Of a DNA stretch of 64,000 nt, positions 43,460 through 54,589 are shown piece after piece (the first letter of the stretch is position 1; every line of letters starts with the position of its first letter). The notes beneath the pieces are model-generated. The model saw nothing but the letters and a program-made list of their open reading frames with translations. It made no database searches and was not told the DNA's origin. This stretch comes from Xanthostigma xanthostigma (lineage: Eukaryota > Arthropoda > Insecta > Raphidioptera > Raphidiidae). The stretch is from positions 9,920,001-9,984,000 of the forward strand of contig OY754467.1 of NCBI GenBank assembly GCA_963575645.1, read 5' to 3'. Position numbers and translations under genes: made by a program.

Positions 43460-43865
43460 TGCACATACCGCTAAATTAGCGGTATGTGCTTTATTATCGC
43501 TTTGTGCGTCAGAGCTGACTTTCGTTCATATAAGAAGTTATATCTAAGTTAATTTCACACGAAATCCATTCAAATTGAAGCTTTTTGAAAAGAGGAGATT
43601 CTAATCTATAAAATAGAACCATTTTTAAATCAATTCGAGTTCATAAATACTATTAAAATTGTAATTGAAAATCACAAACAGCAGTTGTCGGTTGGTCTGT
43701 ACGTATGTACGTATGTACGTACGTACGTACGTACGTATGTACGTACGTCACGACTCTACAGATCGCAATTTTGGTCGGATTGCCTTGGGTTATATTTTAT
43801 TCACTTTGTTTACTATCAGACCAGAACCCTATTTAAATTCACTAAAATGTGTTCAGTAGTTTAAT
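43460..43865 (+). mobile_element. Left copy of a long inverted pair (TACGTACG repeat)
   Basis: It starts GCACATACCGCTAAATTAGC and ends CTATCAGACCAGAACCC..TTTAAATT. The same sequence is found in reverse at 45265-45600. Contains a (TACG/TATG)n microsatellite at 43697-43749. Confidence 0.7.
43697..43749 (+). repeat. TACG/TATG microsatellite
   Basis: About thirteen tetranucleotide units of TACG with interspersed TATG. Shorter runs of the same motif occur in the related copies at 17838-17852 and 45358-45376. Confidence 0.9.
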
Positions 43866-44004
43866 TTTTATAAACAGTTTTATTTTTTATTATTTTTGAC
43901 AGCTAATAGTTTAAAAACAATATAATAATTGCTGTATAAATATAGTGTAATCCATAAAACAAGTGCTACACTTGTATACCGTGATAACACCACTACACAT
44001 ATTA

Positions 44005-44090
44005 GGCAGCCGTGGCGTAATGGTTATGCCGTTGGATCCCCAAGGGCAAGGTCCTGGGTTCGATTCCTTACGATATCATTGATTTTTTCT
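44005..44090 (+). mobile_element. tRNA-related SINE head followed by T-rich tract
   Basis: GCAGCCGTGGCGTAATGGTTA supplies a box A, and GGTCCTGGGTTCGATTCC a box B about 35 nt on. A long T-rich stretch follows. The tRNA identity is unclear and no anticodon stem can be drawn cleanly. Confidence 0.5.
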
Positions 44091-45020
44091 TTTTTTTTTC
44101 TTTTTATTTTGTTTTATTTTATTCCACTTGATATTAATTATATATTATATTATGTATAGTTCTTAATTTTTTTTATTTTTGCAAACTTAAAAAAAAATAT
44201 TTTTTCAATTTTTAATTATTTATTTCTTTAAATTTTTAAATCTTTTTAAATTTATTAAAAATATTTTTTAATTGTTATTTTTTTATCATACAGTGGAAAA
44301 CTTGCGGGATGTGCACTTTTGGTTTTGCCAACTATTATTAACCTTCTGTGAAGTGCATAGTTGTAAAGCATTAAAGTTAGTGGAAGTTTTGTGTGCAATT
44401 GGGTTAGAATAACACATTATTATTTTGTGAAACTTTTTTTTGACGTTTACACTAACGCTATCGGTCGGATTTTTGGGTGAACGTCACAATATTCAACAAA
44501 AAGAGTAAGGAGTATAGTGCAGTGTATATTTGTTCTTTAACTAACCTGATATTTTGCTTGGTGAATTAAAAATAAATTTTATTCTAACGAATAAATTTGT
44601 TCCACTATCTTTAATAGTGTTTGGTGAATATAGCCATTAGGAAATAACTTCATCCTGTTATTTGTATGTTACAGTTTGCGCGCGCAACGTAAAAATTTAC
44701 TGTCATCATTTTTTCATAACGCGCCAAACTAAGTATACATATATAACTTTTATTTTTTATGGTATTCGATCAGGTGGTATATTTAAAGAAACGTTTCTTA
44801 AGTATTTGAGAACCGTTTTTTTTTCTTTTGAATTTTATGGTACGTAGTTTTTGAGATAAAAGTCTTGGACTGAAGTACATATATTTCTTAACTGGGGCAG
44901 TGCTTCACGTGTCGGTTAGCCACTGGCATCTTGTAGTGATGTTGTTAGTTTGTAGCACAGAGCAGCTACAGCTCTAACCTCATACAATCAGTTCCTCTCC
45001 ACTGGCCATCGCTGGAACAG

Positions 45021-45043
45021 TTTTCTCTCTCTCTCTCTCTCTC
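45021..45043 (+). repeat. CT microsatellite
   Basis: About eleven CT units in an uninterrupted run. Confidence 0.95.
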
Positions 45044-45264
45044 GCACGCTGAACTTATCTTGATCTTGTCGCTTGTTGGTTTCCGCACTCGTAGCTCGGA
45101 CTGTACCGCAGAAATGTGTGTCCACCCTTTAATTTCTGATGTTCTCTGCGACAATGAAAATCTTTCTTTCAGGACCGTAGCCGGCCTACGGAAAGTCGAT
45201 GTAAGCAAACCATTTTCGCTAATATGTCAAAAATAAAAACTGTTTGAACTATGAACGCATTTCA

Positions 45265-45600
45265 TTAAATTTAAATAGGTTCTAATCTGATAGTAAACAA
45301 AGTGAATAAAATATAAGCCAAGGCGACCCGACCAAAATTGCGATCTGTAGAGCTCGGACGTACGTACATACGTACAGACCAACCGACAACTGCTTCTTCG
45401 AGACTTTTTATTACAGTTTTAGAACTAATTATGGACCTGAATCAATCTAAAAATGGTTCCGTTTTATAGAACAGAATCTTCTCTTTTTAAAAAGCTACAA
45501 TTTGAATGAATGTCGTGCAAATTAACGTAGATATAACTCCATATATGCAAAGCGATAATAGATCACATATCGCTAGTTTAGCGGTATGTGCAACATACAC
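45265..45600 (-). mobile_element. Right copy of the long inverted pair
   Basis: Reverse match to 43460-43865, including TTTAAATAGGTTCTAATCTG, AAATTGCGATCTGTAGAG, CAGACCAACCGACAACTGC and TAGTTTAGCGGTATGTGC. Confidence 0.7.
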
Positions 45601-45728
45601 GACCCCAAATAAAAAGGAAAAGTGTTATAGAATCTCTAAAAAGTGCCCTTTCATTTTTTAAGTCAAAAAATTAAGCTCAATTTTTAACCCCTTAAAAATT
45701 GACACATATATTTGTGATTCTGACTCTC

Positions 45729-46431
45729 TTAAGGAGGTTGATCCGTTACAGTCCCAATCAAAAGTAAGTCGAATTCTAAATGGGAACTTTTATAGTTTAT
45801 AAGTCGATGATACCAATAAATTATTGTCATAAAGGCATAAATAAATATTTTTTTTTAATATTAATTAATTATTTCAGTACTTTATACTTAATGGACTAAC
45901 TTTTGTATTTTTTGTACAAAGTTAGGTTAAAAAAAATACATTTATGTAAATATCTGTATTTTACATATTTTTTGCAGTAAATAATTGAAAAAAGAAATTA
46001 GAAGTAATAAAAACTAAAATTGAATCATTAAAAAGTTGAAAATTCAGTTAAAATTGTTAAATCTGTCAAGAATAAAAGTCCATAATCGAAAAGTGCTAAA
46101 GTTTAATAATTTTTTTTATTGATTAAAAGTCTTCTAATTAAATTGGAAAAAATATTAAAATATGCGTAAGACATCGATGCTTTACATAGATAGTTTTTGG
46201 AACTGCTGACATTATTTGGTTATTTGCAAAAAATTAAAATGAACAGTTTGCATGCTAGCTTGACATATTTTCCATAAGACTACATGTAAAAGTTTTTTTT
46301 AATTTTTAACTTTATAAATCTCCTAATGATTTTGGATTTTTTACAGAAAATTTTGTCATAAAAAAATCTATTAAAAAAACTTTATTTCAGATTTTTTTCA
46401 TTATCTTCGTAAAACGGCTCAACCTCCTTAA
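45729..46431. mobile_element. TTAA-flanked TIR element, copy 2 (most complete)
   Basis: TTAA at 45729-45732 and 46428-46431; the TIRs GGAGGTTGA / TCAACCTCC are perfect. The body matches 2183-2901 throughout (AGTCGAATTCTAAATGGGAA, ACATCGAT.CTTTACAT, TTATCTTCGTAAAACGG). Confidence 0.85.
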
Positions 46432-46674
46432 ACTAGATGACGACCCATAATGTTCATAACTATTCCAAATTCACAAGTCGATAGCATTTATGTATTTCCT
46501 GGCAAACAACGAAGACTCATTATAAAGATTCGTGCGGGACCCTCCTAAAAACTGTGTGCTTGTTCAAGCCTTATGATCGCTTTCTGGCACAATCAAATAA
46601 CTTTCGAGGTATCTCTGACACCGCGTGAATTTGGCAACCTATATTTAAATACAGTTTAAATAACGTGCTTTACC
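46432..46674. other. Non-repetitive gap
   Basis: Nothing recognised. Confidence 0.35.
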
Positions 46675-46682
46675 GGTTCTGA

Positions 46683-46941
46683 CAAGGGCGTAGATATTTT
46701 TTTCGGGGGGAGGGTTAATAAGTTTTTTAAGTTTTTTTTTTAATATCACACAAGAATACTCACGAATGGAGGTGTCCAGCAAAATATTTTTTCCCAAACT
46801 AAATTTAATTTTTTTTTTTCAATACGTATTCCTAAATTTTATTTTTTAGCTAGTTATTCGTAATTTTTGAGTTTTATTTTTTATTATCATAGTCGGGGAA
46901 CGGGGTAATTAGCTCCTTTGCACCCCATATCCACGACCTTG
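46683..46941. mobile_element. hAT MITE (GGGCGTAGATAT family) with exact 8-bp TSD
   Basis: CAAGGGCGTAGATA at the left and TATCCACGACCTTG at the right; GGTTCTGA is duplicated at 46675-46682 and 46942-46949. Family members are at 26159-26915 and 53417-53708. Confidence 0.85.
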
Positions 46942-47119
46942 GGTTCTGAGCATCATTTCGTTTCTGAAAACCATTTTTGAAGTAACAGGATATCAGAAAT
47001 TAATCTAGTAGGGGTAATTAGCTCCTTTGCACCCCATATCCACGCCCTTGGGTTCTGAGCATCATGTCGTTTCTGAAAACCTTTTTTGAAGTAACAGGAT
47101 ATCAGAAATTAATCTAGTA
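46902..47119 (+). repeat. 109-bp tandem duplication covering a MITE end
   Basis: 46902-47010 and 47011-47119 differ at only a few positions (CACGACC / CACGCCC, CATTTCG / CATGTCG, CCATTT / CCTTTT). Each contains the right end of the hAT MITE plus its flank, so the duplication is younger than the insertion. Confidence 0.9.
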
Positions 47120-47150
47120 AATTAATGTGCATATATTATTCAGGTTTTCT

Positions 47151-47300
47151 CATTCGCCCATTGCTATTAAGTTGAAATTTAAAAATTGTAGAAAATAACG
47201 GGAAATGTAGTAGAAAAAAAATAGTAATGGTGCGAATGGCATCTGTTATGACAAAGTCGAGAAACGGACGTTAAACGCATTATTATTATTATTATTATTC
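47151..47300 (+). mobile_element. 3' tail of the tRNA-derived SINE
   Basis: CATTCGCCCATTGCTATTAAG to GGACGTTAAACGCATTATTATT matches the tail of 19190-19612; the tRNA head is missing (5'-truncated). Confidence 0.75.
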
Positions 47301-48297
47301 AGGTTTTCTTTCAAAGACGTGTCTGTCGCCTTGTGTAGGTAATATTCTAGTGCAGTGGCCCGTCCTTGGAGTTTCTCTCATTTAATGATAATTTCTCCAA
47401 CAGAACGCAGCAACGTTTATCCGTTTCGCAGCACCACGCGGAGATCTTGCTCCAGAAGCTTTGCTGTTCGCCTGGTAGGTACTCTCTAACAGTCGACATG
47501 ATGATAGTGTACTAGCACCGAGGAACACTTTTACTAATTGTACAGCGCCATTGCATTTTCATTAGTAAAATTTAATTTTTACATTTTTCTTTAATTCGTG
47601 TAGTCGTTTTTCCTTTAAACCGTAGAAAATTAAACGTAGTAGATAAATTTCAGGTTAAAACCTTGTTAAAACAAAACACTAGATAGTTTTCACTCTACTA
47701 GTGAATGTGCAGAAATAATGTAGTTTTGTCATGCTGAATCGATTTTGATAAACGTGTAAAAAGTCCAGCGTGTCCGGGCAATCTGGCTGTTGGTGAAATA
47801 GATTTACAATTGTATGGTGGAGGTGCCGTGATTAGTAACTGCGCTTCCGCCACATTTATTGATTTATTAAGCATGTCTACGGGCGACCCGAAGTAAGGAC
47901 GCTATAAAGTGAAAAACAAAAACAAGTCGTGAGGTGAATCGTTCTTAGGGACCCTTGAGGTCCTCACGACCAATAGTGAATATTAAATATGTAGGTATTT
48001 AATAAATTAGACCCGAGAAATATTTTTTTAAAAATTCTAAAATATTTTTTGCAGTGTTTATCAAAAAAAAAGGCTTGATTCATTTTTATAAAATTTCTTC
48101 CGGATTATATTTAGGTTAATACGCGTAGTCGATATCTTTTTTTATTCTCGAAATTTCGTCTTACAAAGAAATGACCACGTACGTACGTACGTTCGACCAC
48201 ACGCGGAGAGAGAGAGGCTTCTTTTTAAAAATAATGTATCTTGAAACATAAAAATCAGTCAAAATTTTTGATTTCGATTTTCGAACCCATTACAATA
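47301..48297. other. No secure gene; one weak exon-like segment
   Basis: 47404-47474 follows TTTCTCCAACAG and precedes GTAGGTACT, and all three forward frames are open. No family is recognised, so it is treated only as a candidate in the findings. Nothing else here can be named. Confidence 0.35.
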
Positions 48298-48625
48298 ACT
48301 AATAATAAAAATCGCAGGATTGTGGACAAAAAGTTAGATTTATTAATGTACGACGTTTCGTCTATAGATTTAGACTTTTTCAAGTACACTAAGACAGTTA
48401 AAAACAATAATTATGAAAATAAACATTAATAATTACTATCCGTAGCAATTTACAAAATTAATTAATGTTTATTTTATTAATTATTGTTTTTAATTTTCTT
48501 ATTGTACTTGAAAAAGTCTAAATCTATAGACGAAACGTCGTACATTAATAAATCTAACTTTTTGTCCACAATCCTGCGATTTTTATTATTAATTATTATC
48601 TCGATGGACACGATATCTAATATAG
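48298..48625. mobile_element. Palindromic Penelope-type element related to 26295-26837
   Basis: Arms TAATAATAAAAATCGCAGGA... and ...TCCTGCGATTTTTATTATTA. Modules at 48351-48384 (minus) and 48508-48541 (plus). The right tail continues to GATGGACACGATATCTAATATA, the same 3' end as the Penelope-like remnant at 26295. Hence the arms are two copies of that element's 3' end joined head to head. Confidence 0.8.
48508..48541 (+). ncRNA. CTTGAAAAA-GTCTA...TAGAC-GAAACGTCG module (mirror at 48351-48384)
   Basis: Perfect GTCTA / TAGAC helix followed by GAAACGTCGTAC. Versus the 3046 example the fifth pair is A-T rather than C-G, a compensated change. Confidence 0.4.
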
Positions 48626-48890
48626 GGTACATCATAATAACTTCCCAATGTACTGGGAAGTTAATAGTAATTTAAAGAAATGAAAATATGTCTGTGTCCT
48701 TATAAGCGATAAAATAATGTTTCTCTTCGTTTTACGAACTCCTTCTCATAAGCGATTTTACCACTATACTCCTGATATTTTGTGTGCGATTTGTGTATGT
48801 ATGCTTACGCCTTTGATATAACAACACTGCCGTTCTAACCTAGAAGGCAGTATCTCCAAATTGTTAGTTTCGAGAATATTCGCCTTTTTG

Positions 48891-48960
48891 ACCAATTGCA
48901 CCCTTCCCAAGTCACCAAGGTGGTCAATTCAGCGATGGCTCGGGGAGGGTGCGATTGGTT
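48891..48960. repeat. Short hairpin
   Basis: ACCAATTGCACCCTTCCC and GGGGAGGGTGCGATTGGTT are imperfect complements around a 33-nt loop with its own CCAAGG.TGG pairing. The longest forward open frame of the region (48861-49349) runs through it and is probably fortuitous. Confidence 0.65.
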
Positions 48961-49312
48961 TTAACCATTTTTTTACCATCTTTGACATTTTTTATTGCAA
49001 AACTCCTCACCGTATCTTTCAAATAGTTTTTATCCAATTTTCGATATTTTTACGTCTAATTGCGGAAAAATGGCCCGGCCAAAATTTCTGCCACTATTTT
49101 TCCGTCGATGTACACATTGAAAAGAAAATTTTCCATTTTGTTAGATCCGATTATATAGAGTTCTTTTTTTTTATTCACGCACGAAAAAATGGTCATTATT
49201 TTTTTCTGCCACTATTTTTCTGGGAATGTGGAGCACTGAAAATAAATAATATCGTCAAAACCAAGCGGTTAGGCCGACATTTTTTTTTGTTTTTGCCCCC
49301 CTCCCTTCCTAT
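48961..49312. other. No gene seen
   Basis: T-rich sequence, open in one forward frame (codon content dominated by Phe/Ile/Lys), but without family resemblance. Confidence 0.35.
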
Positions 49313-49896
49313 ACTGAAAAGTATGAAACAAGAAAATATTCTCATCTGAGGATAGCCGTGGTCATATGCCGCCTACCCTAACAAAACATTACATTTTAAC
49401 AGTAGTAAGCGATCATAAGCTTTAGGGCAAAGTGCACCACGTTATAGGTATATCTAGAGGAGCCACATAATTTTAAAAAAGCGCTAAAACATGTTTTATT
49501 AGAGTCAAATTTTTATAGCGTAGAAGATTTTTTAAATTTTTAAATTTTTTTTATATGACGCAATTTACATTCTTTGGAATTTTATAAATAAAGGTTATAT
49601 TATTATTATTATTATTATTATATATGAGATGGTATAATTATGAGTGTTAATTTTAATTGTGTTTTTTGTAAAAATATTTCTTTATGTTAGAATTTATTTA
49701 ATAATTAATAATTGTTATTATCGTATGCTGTACATATTATGTAGTACCTACATATTAATTCTGAAAGTGACAATTTTCACAGCCATCTGGCTTTGTTGTG
49801 CCCTAAATAAAGTTTATTATTATTATTATTGTTATTATTATTATACGACCACGGCTATTCTCAGATGAGAATATTTTCTTGTTTAATACTTTTCGA
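49313..49896. mobile_element. TIR element (GAAAATATTCTCATCTGAGG ends), copy 1
   Basis: CTGAAAAGTATGAAACAAG and AAATATTCTCATCTGAGG are mirrored at 49848-49896. The related shorter copy is 63504-63731. Two T/A-rich tails (TTATATTATTATT near 49600; AAATAAAGTTTATTATTATT near 49815) inside look like retroelement 3' ends inserted in it. Confidence 0.7.
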
Positions 49897-50178
49897 TAGT
49901 CGGGTTTTAGTTTTTTAACACATTTTTATTTAGATTTTTTTTTGAACTTGTTTTTTATTTGTTTTCAATTTGCTCCCTTCTGGGACCAAAATTCAAAAAT
50001 AAATGTAGCCTATGTTACCCGGGCCACAATAGCGAATCGATTGACACCTTATTTATCAAAATCGGATGAATAGTTTAGGCGCTACGGTGGAACATCCGTA
50101 AATACAAACATACATACAACATACATAGACTACTAAACTCATAACACTTCCTTTTGGCTGCGCCGCAGTCGGGTAAAA
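49897..50178 (+). mobile_element. RTE-type tail ending GCGCCGCAGTCGGGT
   Basis: CCTATGTTACCCGGG, AATCGATTGACACC, CGGATGAATAGTTTAGGCG and GGTGGAACATCCGTAAATAC match in reverse 62733-62958. Both copies lie beside a copy of the TIR element (49313 and 63504), so the two repeats may belong together. Confidence 0.65.
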
Positions 50179-51371
50179 ATGGAGTTACTGCTTTTTAGGT
50201 TAGAATGACAGAACATAGCTTCGGGTTGTTATACGTATATCTTACATAATTCGAACGACTTGTCGTATTATAGCTTCGACATTTGAGCCGCTTTTATTCA
50301 CCTCGGGAGGTAATAGTAGAAATAATTGCTGGATAGTAGTAAAATTTTAATGTTTCCGGCTTTAATATCACCTTACCTAATTTAGTCATATAAAGATACG
50401 TAAAAGGGGCACTTAGTGTTTTTAATGAATTTCGTAACTTTATATATATTATGTTTAGTACATAGTTTTGGTTTCGAAGTTGTTTTGTGGAACAACTTAA
50501 TTGCCGTTTTAAGTGGCACATATAGTACCGAACTGGAAATTGTTGTTTGAATACATTGTTTTAAAATGTATAATTACTTCACATTGTTGCTATTGTTGCG
50601 GCTTGGTGCGACGGCATTCCGCGAGCTCTGAAATGTTCGCAGTTAAAATCTGTCGGCTCTATTAAATCTGGGGGCGCAGTGAAACGTTTTAGTGTTCGCA
50701 AATTTTCGCCACTATAAATAAAATCTCTTGATTCAACCGGCAATTCCAATGCTGAAATTTATATACGGTGTGTCAGAGAATCTTAAGGCATCCTGTTAAC
50801 GACAACGAATAACGGCCCGATTTTTATGACGGGCGACGGTCCGACGCGCAGTTTTCAATAGGTTAGTGTGGGTTTTTGTTAACGCGATGGGCATGTAACC
50901 GCTGCAACAAAACTCAACGGATACCCGCACGTCGCCCCTAGGCGCGACGGTGGTCGGTCCGATGCAGTGGACCACGTAATTTCATAGAAGTATGTTGACG
51001 ACGACAGATGTGCGCGCACGTTTTTACCTATACCTACCTCGTGCTGCTCATTGTGAATATGGAGTTTAAAATTGATATTGATCCTCCATGAGAGTGTGGA
51101 ATACTCCATAAGACTCTCTTTCTAATAAAATAGGATGAACTCATAGCTTCCTCCTTTTTTTCGCAGCTGCTGTTTTTTTGTATAAATAGTAGACTAGAAT
51201 AAGCTTTTTCTTTGCACTCGACATAACGTAGTTGCACTTGTTCGCCCTTTAAGTATAGAACTGATATCGATAACAACGGACGCGCTCACGTATATTAGCG
51301 GATCGTGTACAAAGGTAACCGTTTCGCGTCGCCCCGTTACCCGTTGACTAAAACGGTCGTTAACGAGAGCC
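50179..51371. other. No gene seen; CG-containing block at 50790-51000
   Basis: The block (GACGGGCGACGGTCCGACG, CGCACGTCGCCCCTAGGCG) is richer in CpG than its surroundings and could be an old promoter-like or exon fragment, but I see no definable feature. Confidence 0.35.
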
Positions 51372-51375
51372 TTAA

Positions 51376-52015
51376 GGTAGTACTGTCAGTTAGAGAGTTA
51401 CTGTTCAGAATTAAATGAAACTTGGCATACTGGTAGATTTTAATAAGATAATGAACCACCTAAAATTTCAAAAAGCTACAGAGAAACAAAAAAAAAGTGT
51501 TTTGCCATTAACTTTGAACCTTATGAGAATTAAATGAAACTTGGCATACTGGTAGATTTTAATAAGATAATGAACCACCTAAATTTTCAAAAAGCTACAG
51601 AGAAACAAAAAAAAAGTGTTTTGCCTTTAACCTTGAACCTTATGAGAAATCGGAGATTTTATTAAATTTCACTAAATGTACCGTTCATATTTCAATGAAT
51701 TTTGTATCAACAGAACAAAAAAAGATTTTCAAACATTTTGATATTTAAAAAATTGATGTTCAGAGCATGTGATAAGAGTAATTAGCAGAAATGTACATTT
51801 TATCTTATTATTTATTATATGTGGCTATTCTGACATTTTAAAAATAATAAAACTTGTAACTACGGCTTTATACGCAAAACGCACGTGAAACAGAGTTACT
51901 CTCAGTATATACCTCTATCTCCTTTACTTTTAGGTGGCGTTGTCAAATCGAAATACTACGTAAGTCAAATATGTCTGAGCTCACATTTGATACTTGTGGT
52001 ATCGACAGTACTACC
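51376..52015. mobile_element. TTAA-flanked MITE (GGTAGTACTGTC ends)
   Basis: TTAA at 51372-51375 and 52016-52019; TIRs GGTAGTACTGTC / GACAGTACTACC. It contains a 119-bp tandem duplication at 51407-51645. The first eight TIR bases are shared with the foldback at 62971-63484, suggesting a common piggyBac-type transposase. Confidence 0.85.
51407..51645 (+). repeat. 119-bp tandem duplication inside the TTAA MITE
   Basis: Two units beginning AGAATTAAATGAAACTTGGC and ending AACCTTATGAG, nearly identical, implying a recent duplication. Confidence 0.9.
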
Positions 52016-52134
52016 TTAAGTCTCTTTTATGAGCTTGCACTTCGTAAAAACAGGGGCAGATTTTAAGTTTTGGCGCCCTAGGCTATGACAGCCATACCGT
52101 CTTTTTGTTTTCAATGCAAAAAGGGTAATTTTAA

Positions 52135-52645
52135 AGCTTCTTGCTTGGAATGGCGCGCAGGGCAAGATATCACACTTTCGGCCCTTGTGGTGTAATACCT
52201 AAACTATTTCTTTATACCTTGATCGAAATTACATACTTTCGGCATCAACGGAAAGGCAGAAAGTTACGCATTGTTGGTATTACACGCATTGATGCGAGAA
52301 GTACGTACGTTCGGGCGGCAGTAAAGAAAAAATTAACCTGTCTGCAACTGTTGTTTATATTATGTCGTTTCCAAAGCGACCCTATAACATTTTAGCTAAT
52401 AGTCGCGAACAGCTGTCATTCGTGTTTTTTACGTATAACCTCAAAGCTGCTTGCTTGGAATTTATCTGTGTTTTTATGTACCTAATTAATAAGTAATTAA
52501 TTAATCAATGTATTTAATAAGCGTACTTACCACCGAGGTATGAAGAAAAATAGTAGGTATACACCACACTGGCCGAAAGTTTGATTGATATTCGCGCAGT
52601 GCAAAGATATCAAACTTTCGGCCCTTGTGGTGTAAGTTTATGACG
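52135..52645. mobile_element. Second copy of the exon-adjacent hairpin repeat family
   Basis: It aligns with 23383-23851 (AAATTACATACTTTCGGCATC; CGTACGTTCGGGCGGC; TCGCGAACAGCTGTCATTCG; ACCGAGGTATGAAGAAAAATAG) and has shorter, mutated GGCCGAAAGTTTGAT / ATCAAACTTTCGGCC arms. An extra CAAGATATCACACTTTCGGCC at the left end adds a third arm. Confidence 0.7.
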
Positions 52646-53408
52646 ATATAAAAGTGATATACTCGTATACCTAACTACTACTATATTTTAGAGAGTTTTC
52701 TCGCTTACCCAGTTCTCACTCACGCTCGCGCTGGTTTGACTGTACCTATATGATATTATGACTCATGCGACCAATAAAACTCGCTGGTTCTCGTTTATAA
52801 CAATATGTCACGCACTTACTATTACGTCATCTACGTTTTATCTGCCGACTAGACCTATCAGTAAATCCACGACTGCATAAAATGAACTTGCGTATACACC
52901 CCTACAACACACACTACACATTTACGCATAGTTTGTTCACCCTGATGCAAGTTATCGATAGGGTATAAAAGTATTATAGCTTAATCATGAAGCTAAAAAA
53001 AAAACATTTGAATTTTAACATTTCATGAAGAGTGCCCAACATTCTCTATTTAAACATAGTTCGGCCATTTTATTATTTTCCTGCATTCGACAAAGGTATT
53101 AACGTTGTATTTTAATATTTCATGGGGAATTAAAATGGTGCCTAGTCGGTATTAAATTATTTTAGGTAATAAGTACACGTCTGTACCAATATATAAAACT
53201 ATTTTTATGTATGTGTGTTTGAACGGATTTAAATTAATAACTATAGTCGGCAAATTTTGATAAAACCTTTTTAGAAATATTGTTTGAGCAACCTGTCTAT
53301 ACAATTTTATATATTTAGAAAATTTCTTGGGAACAATAGACACTGCATTAGAAGTCTATGGTTGCCAAGAAATTTTCCTTTTAGAAATATTTTTTTTTTA
53401 ATTCTAGA
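52646..53408. other. No gene seen
   Basis: AT-rich sequence; no repeat partner recognised. Confidence 0.35.
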
Positions 53409-53416
53409 AGTGCTAT

Positions 53417-53708
53417 CGAGAGCGTAGATATGGGGAGTAAAGGGGGTAATCCCCCCCTCCCCCAGGATCAGAATAATAAAAAAATAAAACAAAAAATAAT
53501 TCGAATATCTGCAAGCTAAAAATTAAAATTTAGAAATAAACTTTAGATAAAACTTTGTAAAATTAGTTTGGAAATTAATATTTAGCTTGACAGTTGACAC
53601 CTTTATTCGTGATTATTCTTGTATGATGTTAATAAAACTTAAAAAAATACTGTTTTTTTGTTGTTTTAACCACCACCCCCCTTTCCCGAAAAAAAATCTA
53701 CGCCATTG
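53417..53708. mobile_element. hAT MITE (GCGTAGATATGGGG family) with exact 8-bp TSD
   Basis: CGAGAGCGTAGATATGGGG to AAAATCTACGCCATTG; AGTGCTAT is duplicated at 53409-53416 and 53709-53716. It supplies the empty-site reference for the Penelope-like insertion at 26295-26837. Confidence 0.85.
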
Positions 53709-53794
53709 AGTGCTATAGGCTATGTTTTAATTTAGTATTTTATTGCAAAATCTTATTAGTTTCATTTATTTTTTGACATATACTTCTATAATAT

Positions 53795-54048
53795 ACAAAT
53801 CTATACTAATATTATACATATAAAGAGGTCAAGTTTGTAAGTTTGGATGTAGGAGGTAATCTCCGAAACTACTCATCCGATTTCAAAAATGTTTTCACCA
53901 ATATTTAGAATGGATCTTCAAATTGAACACAGGCTATAATTATCGAGTTAAAATAAAAGTGTTTTTCGTGGAGACCAATTTTTCAACAAAAGTCGACGAA
54001 AAATGGTGGCAAACAACAAATTCGGCCGAAGCCGAATCGAGCTGCTAG
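53795..54048 (-). mobile_element. RTE-like/SINE repeat, reverse copy
   Basis: CTACTCATCCGATTTCAAAAATG, CAATATTTAGAATG, GGAGACCAATTTTTCAACAAAAG and CTGCTAG match the right half of 55095-55475. It begins near the ATACTAATATTATACATATAAAG stretch typical of RTE ends. Confidence 0.6.
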
Positions 54049-54580
54049 TTTGGTATAATTTACTATATAGAATTTTCTTCTTGTTCTCTGACATACGAAA
54101 TGAATTTCAGTTTGAAATACTTAAGATATATATTATTTTTAAAAAACCGTATACAGGCTACAGCTATGTCATACTATATTATTTTAATGCCGTAGTTAAC
54201 ATATTTGAAAAAGCTCAGTAAATTTTCTTTAATGTGCATAAACTTTGCCAAAACAATTTTCTCGAATAATAATAATGTATGCACAAAACTACGTATAAAA
54301 TATATCTTCATAAAGCATATGGATTTTGTAATATTTATTATATAGCATTACGGAGTGGTTTTGTTGCAATAAAAGTATGCATGTATTTTATGTAAGTTGT
54401 TTTCTGACGTAATAATGTACCTAATCTGTCGTAAATCATGTTTTAAAATAATTATATCCGTGCACAAAAGGTAAGACGACGCGTATGTTCAATTTCCGCT
54501 TTCCGTAATTTTTAAATTAAAAAGCAGATTGTGTTTATCAGGCTATTTATATGTGACTACTGACTATAAAAATCGCAGTT
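54049..54580. other. No gene seen
   Basis: AT-rich sequence without recognised element. Confidence 0.35.
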
Positions 54581-54589
54581 CGTATCTTA

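Larger units (their letters stand above)
43866..45264. other. Spacer between inverted TACGTACG repeats; no host gene seen
   Basis: The 1.4-kb spacer holds a tRNA-related sequence (44005-44090), a T-rich tract, a CT microsatellite (45021-45043) and otherwise unique sequence. Together with the inverted flanks it could be one about 2.1-kb unit. Confidence 0.4.

Noticed and set aside
48861-49349. 162-codon forward open frame, the longest in the window
   Set aside because: It begins in a hairpin and runs through T-rich sequence; composition is Phe/Ile/Lys-heavy, no domain or splice signal is recognised.
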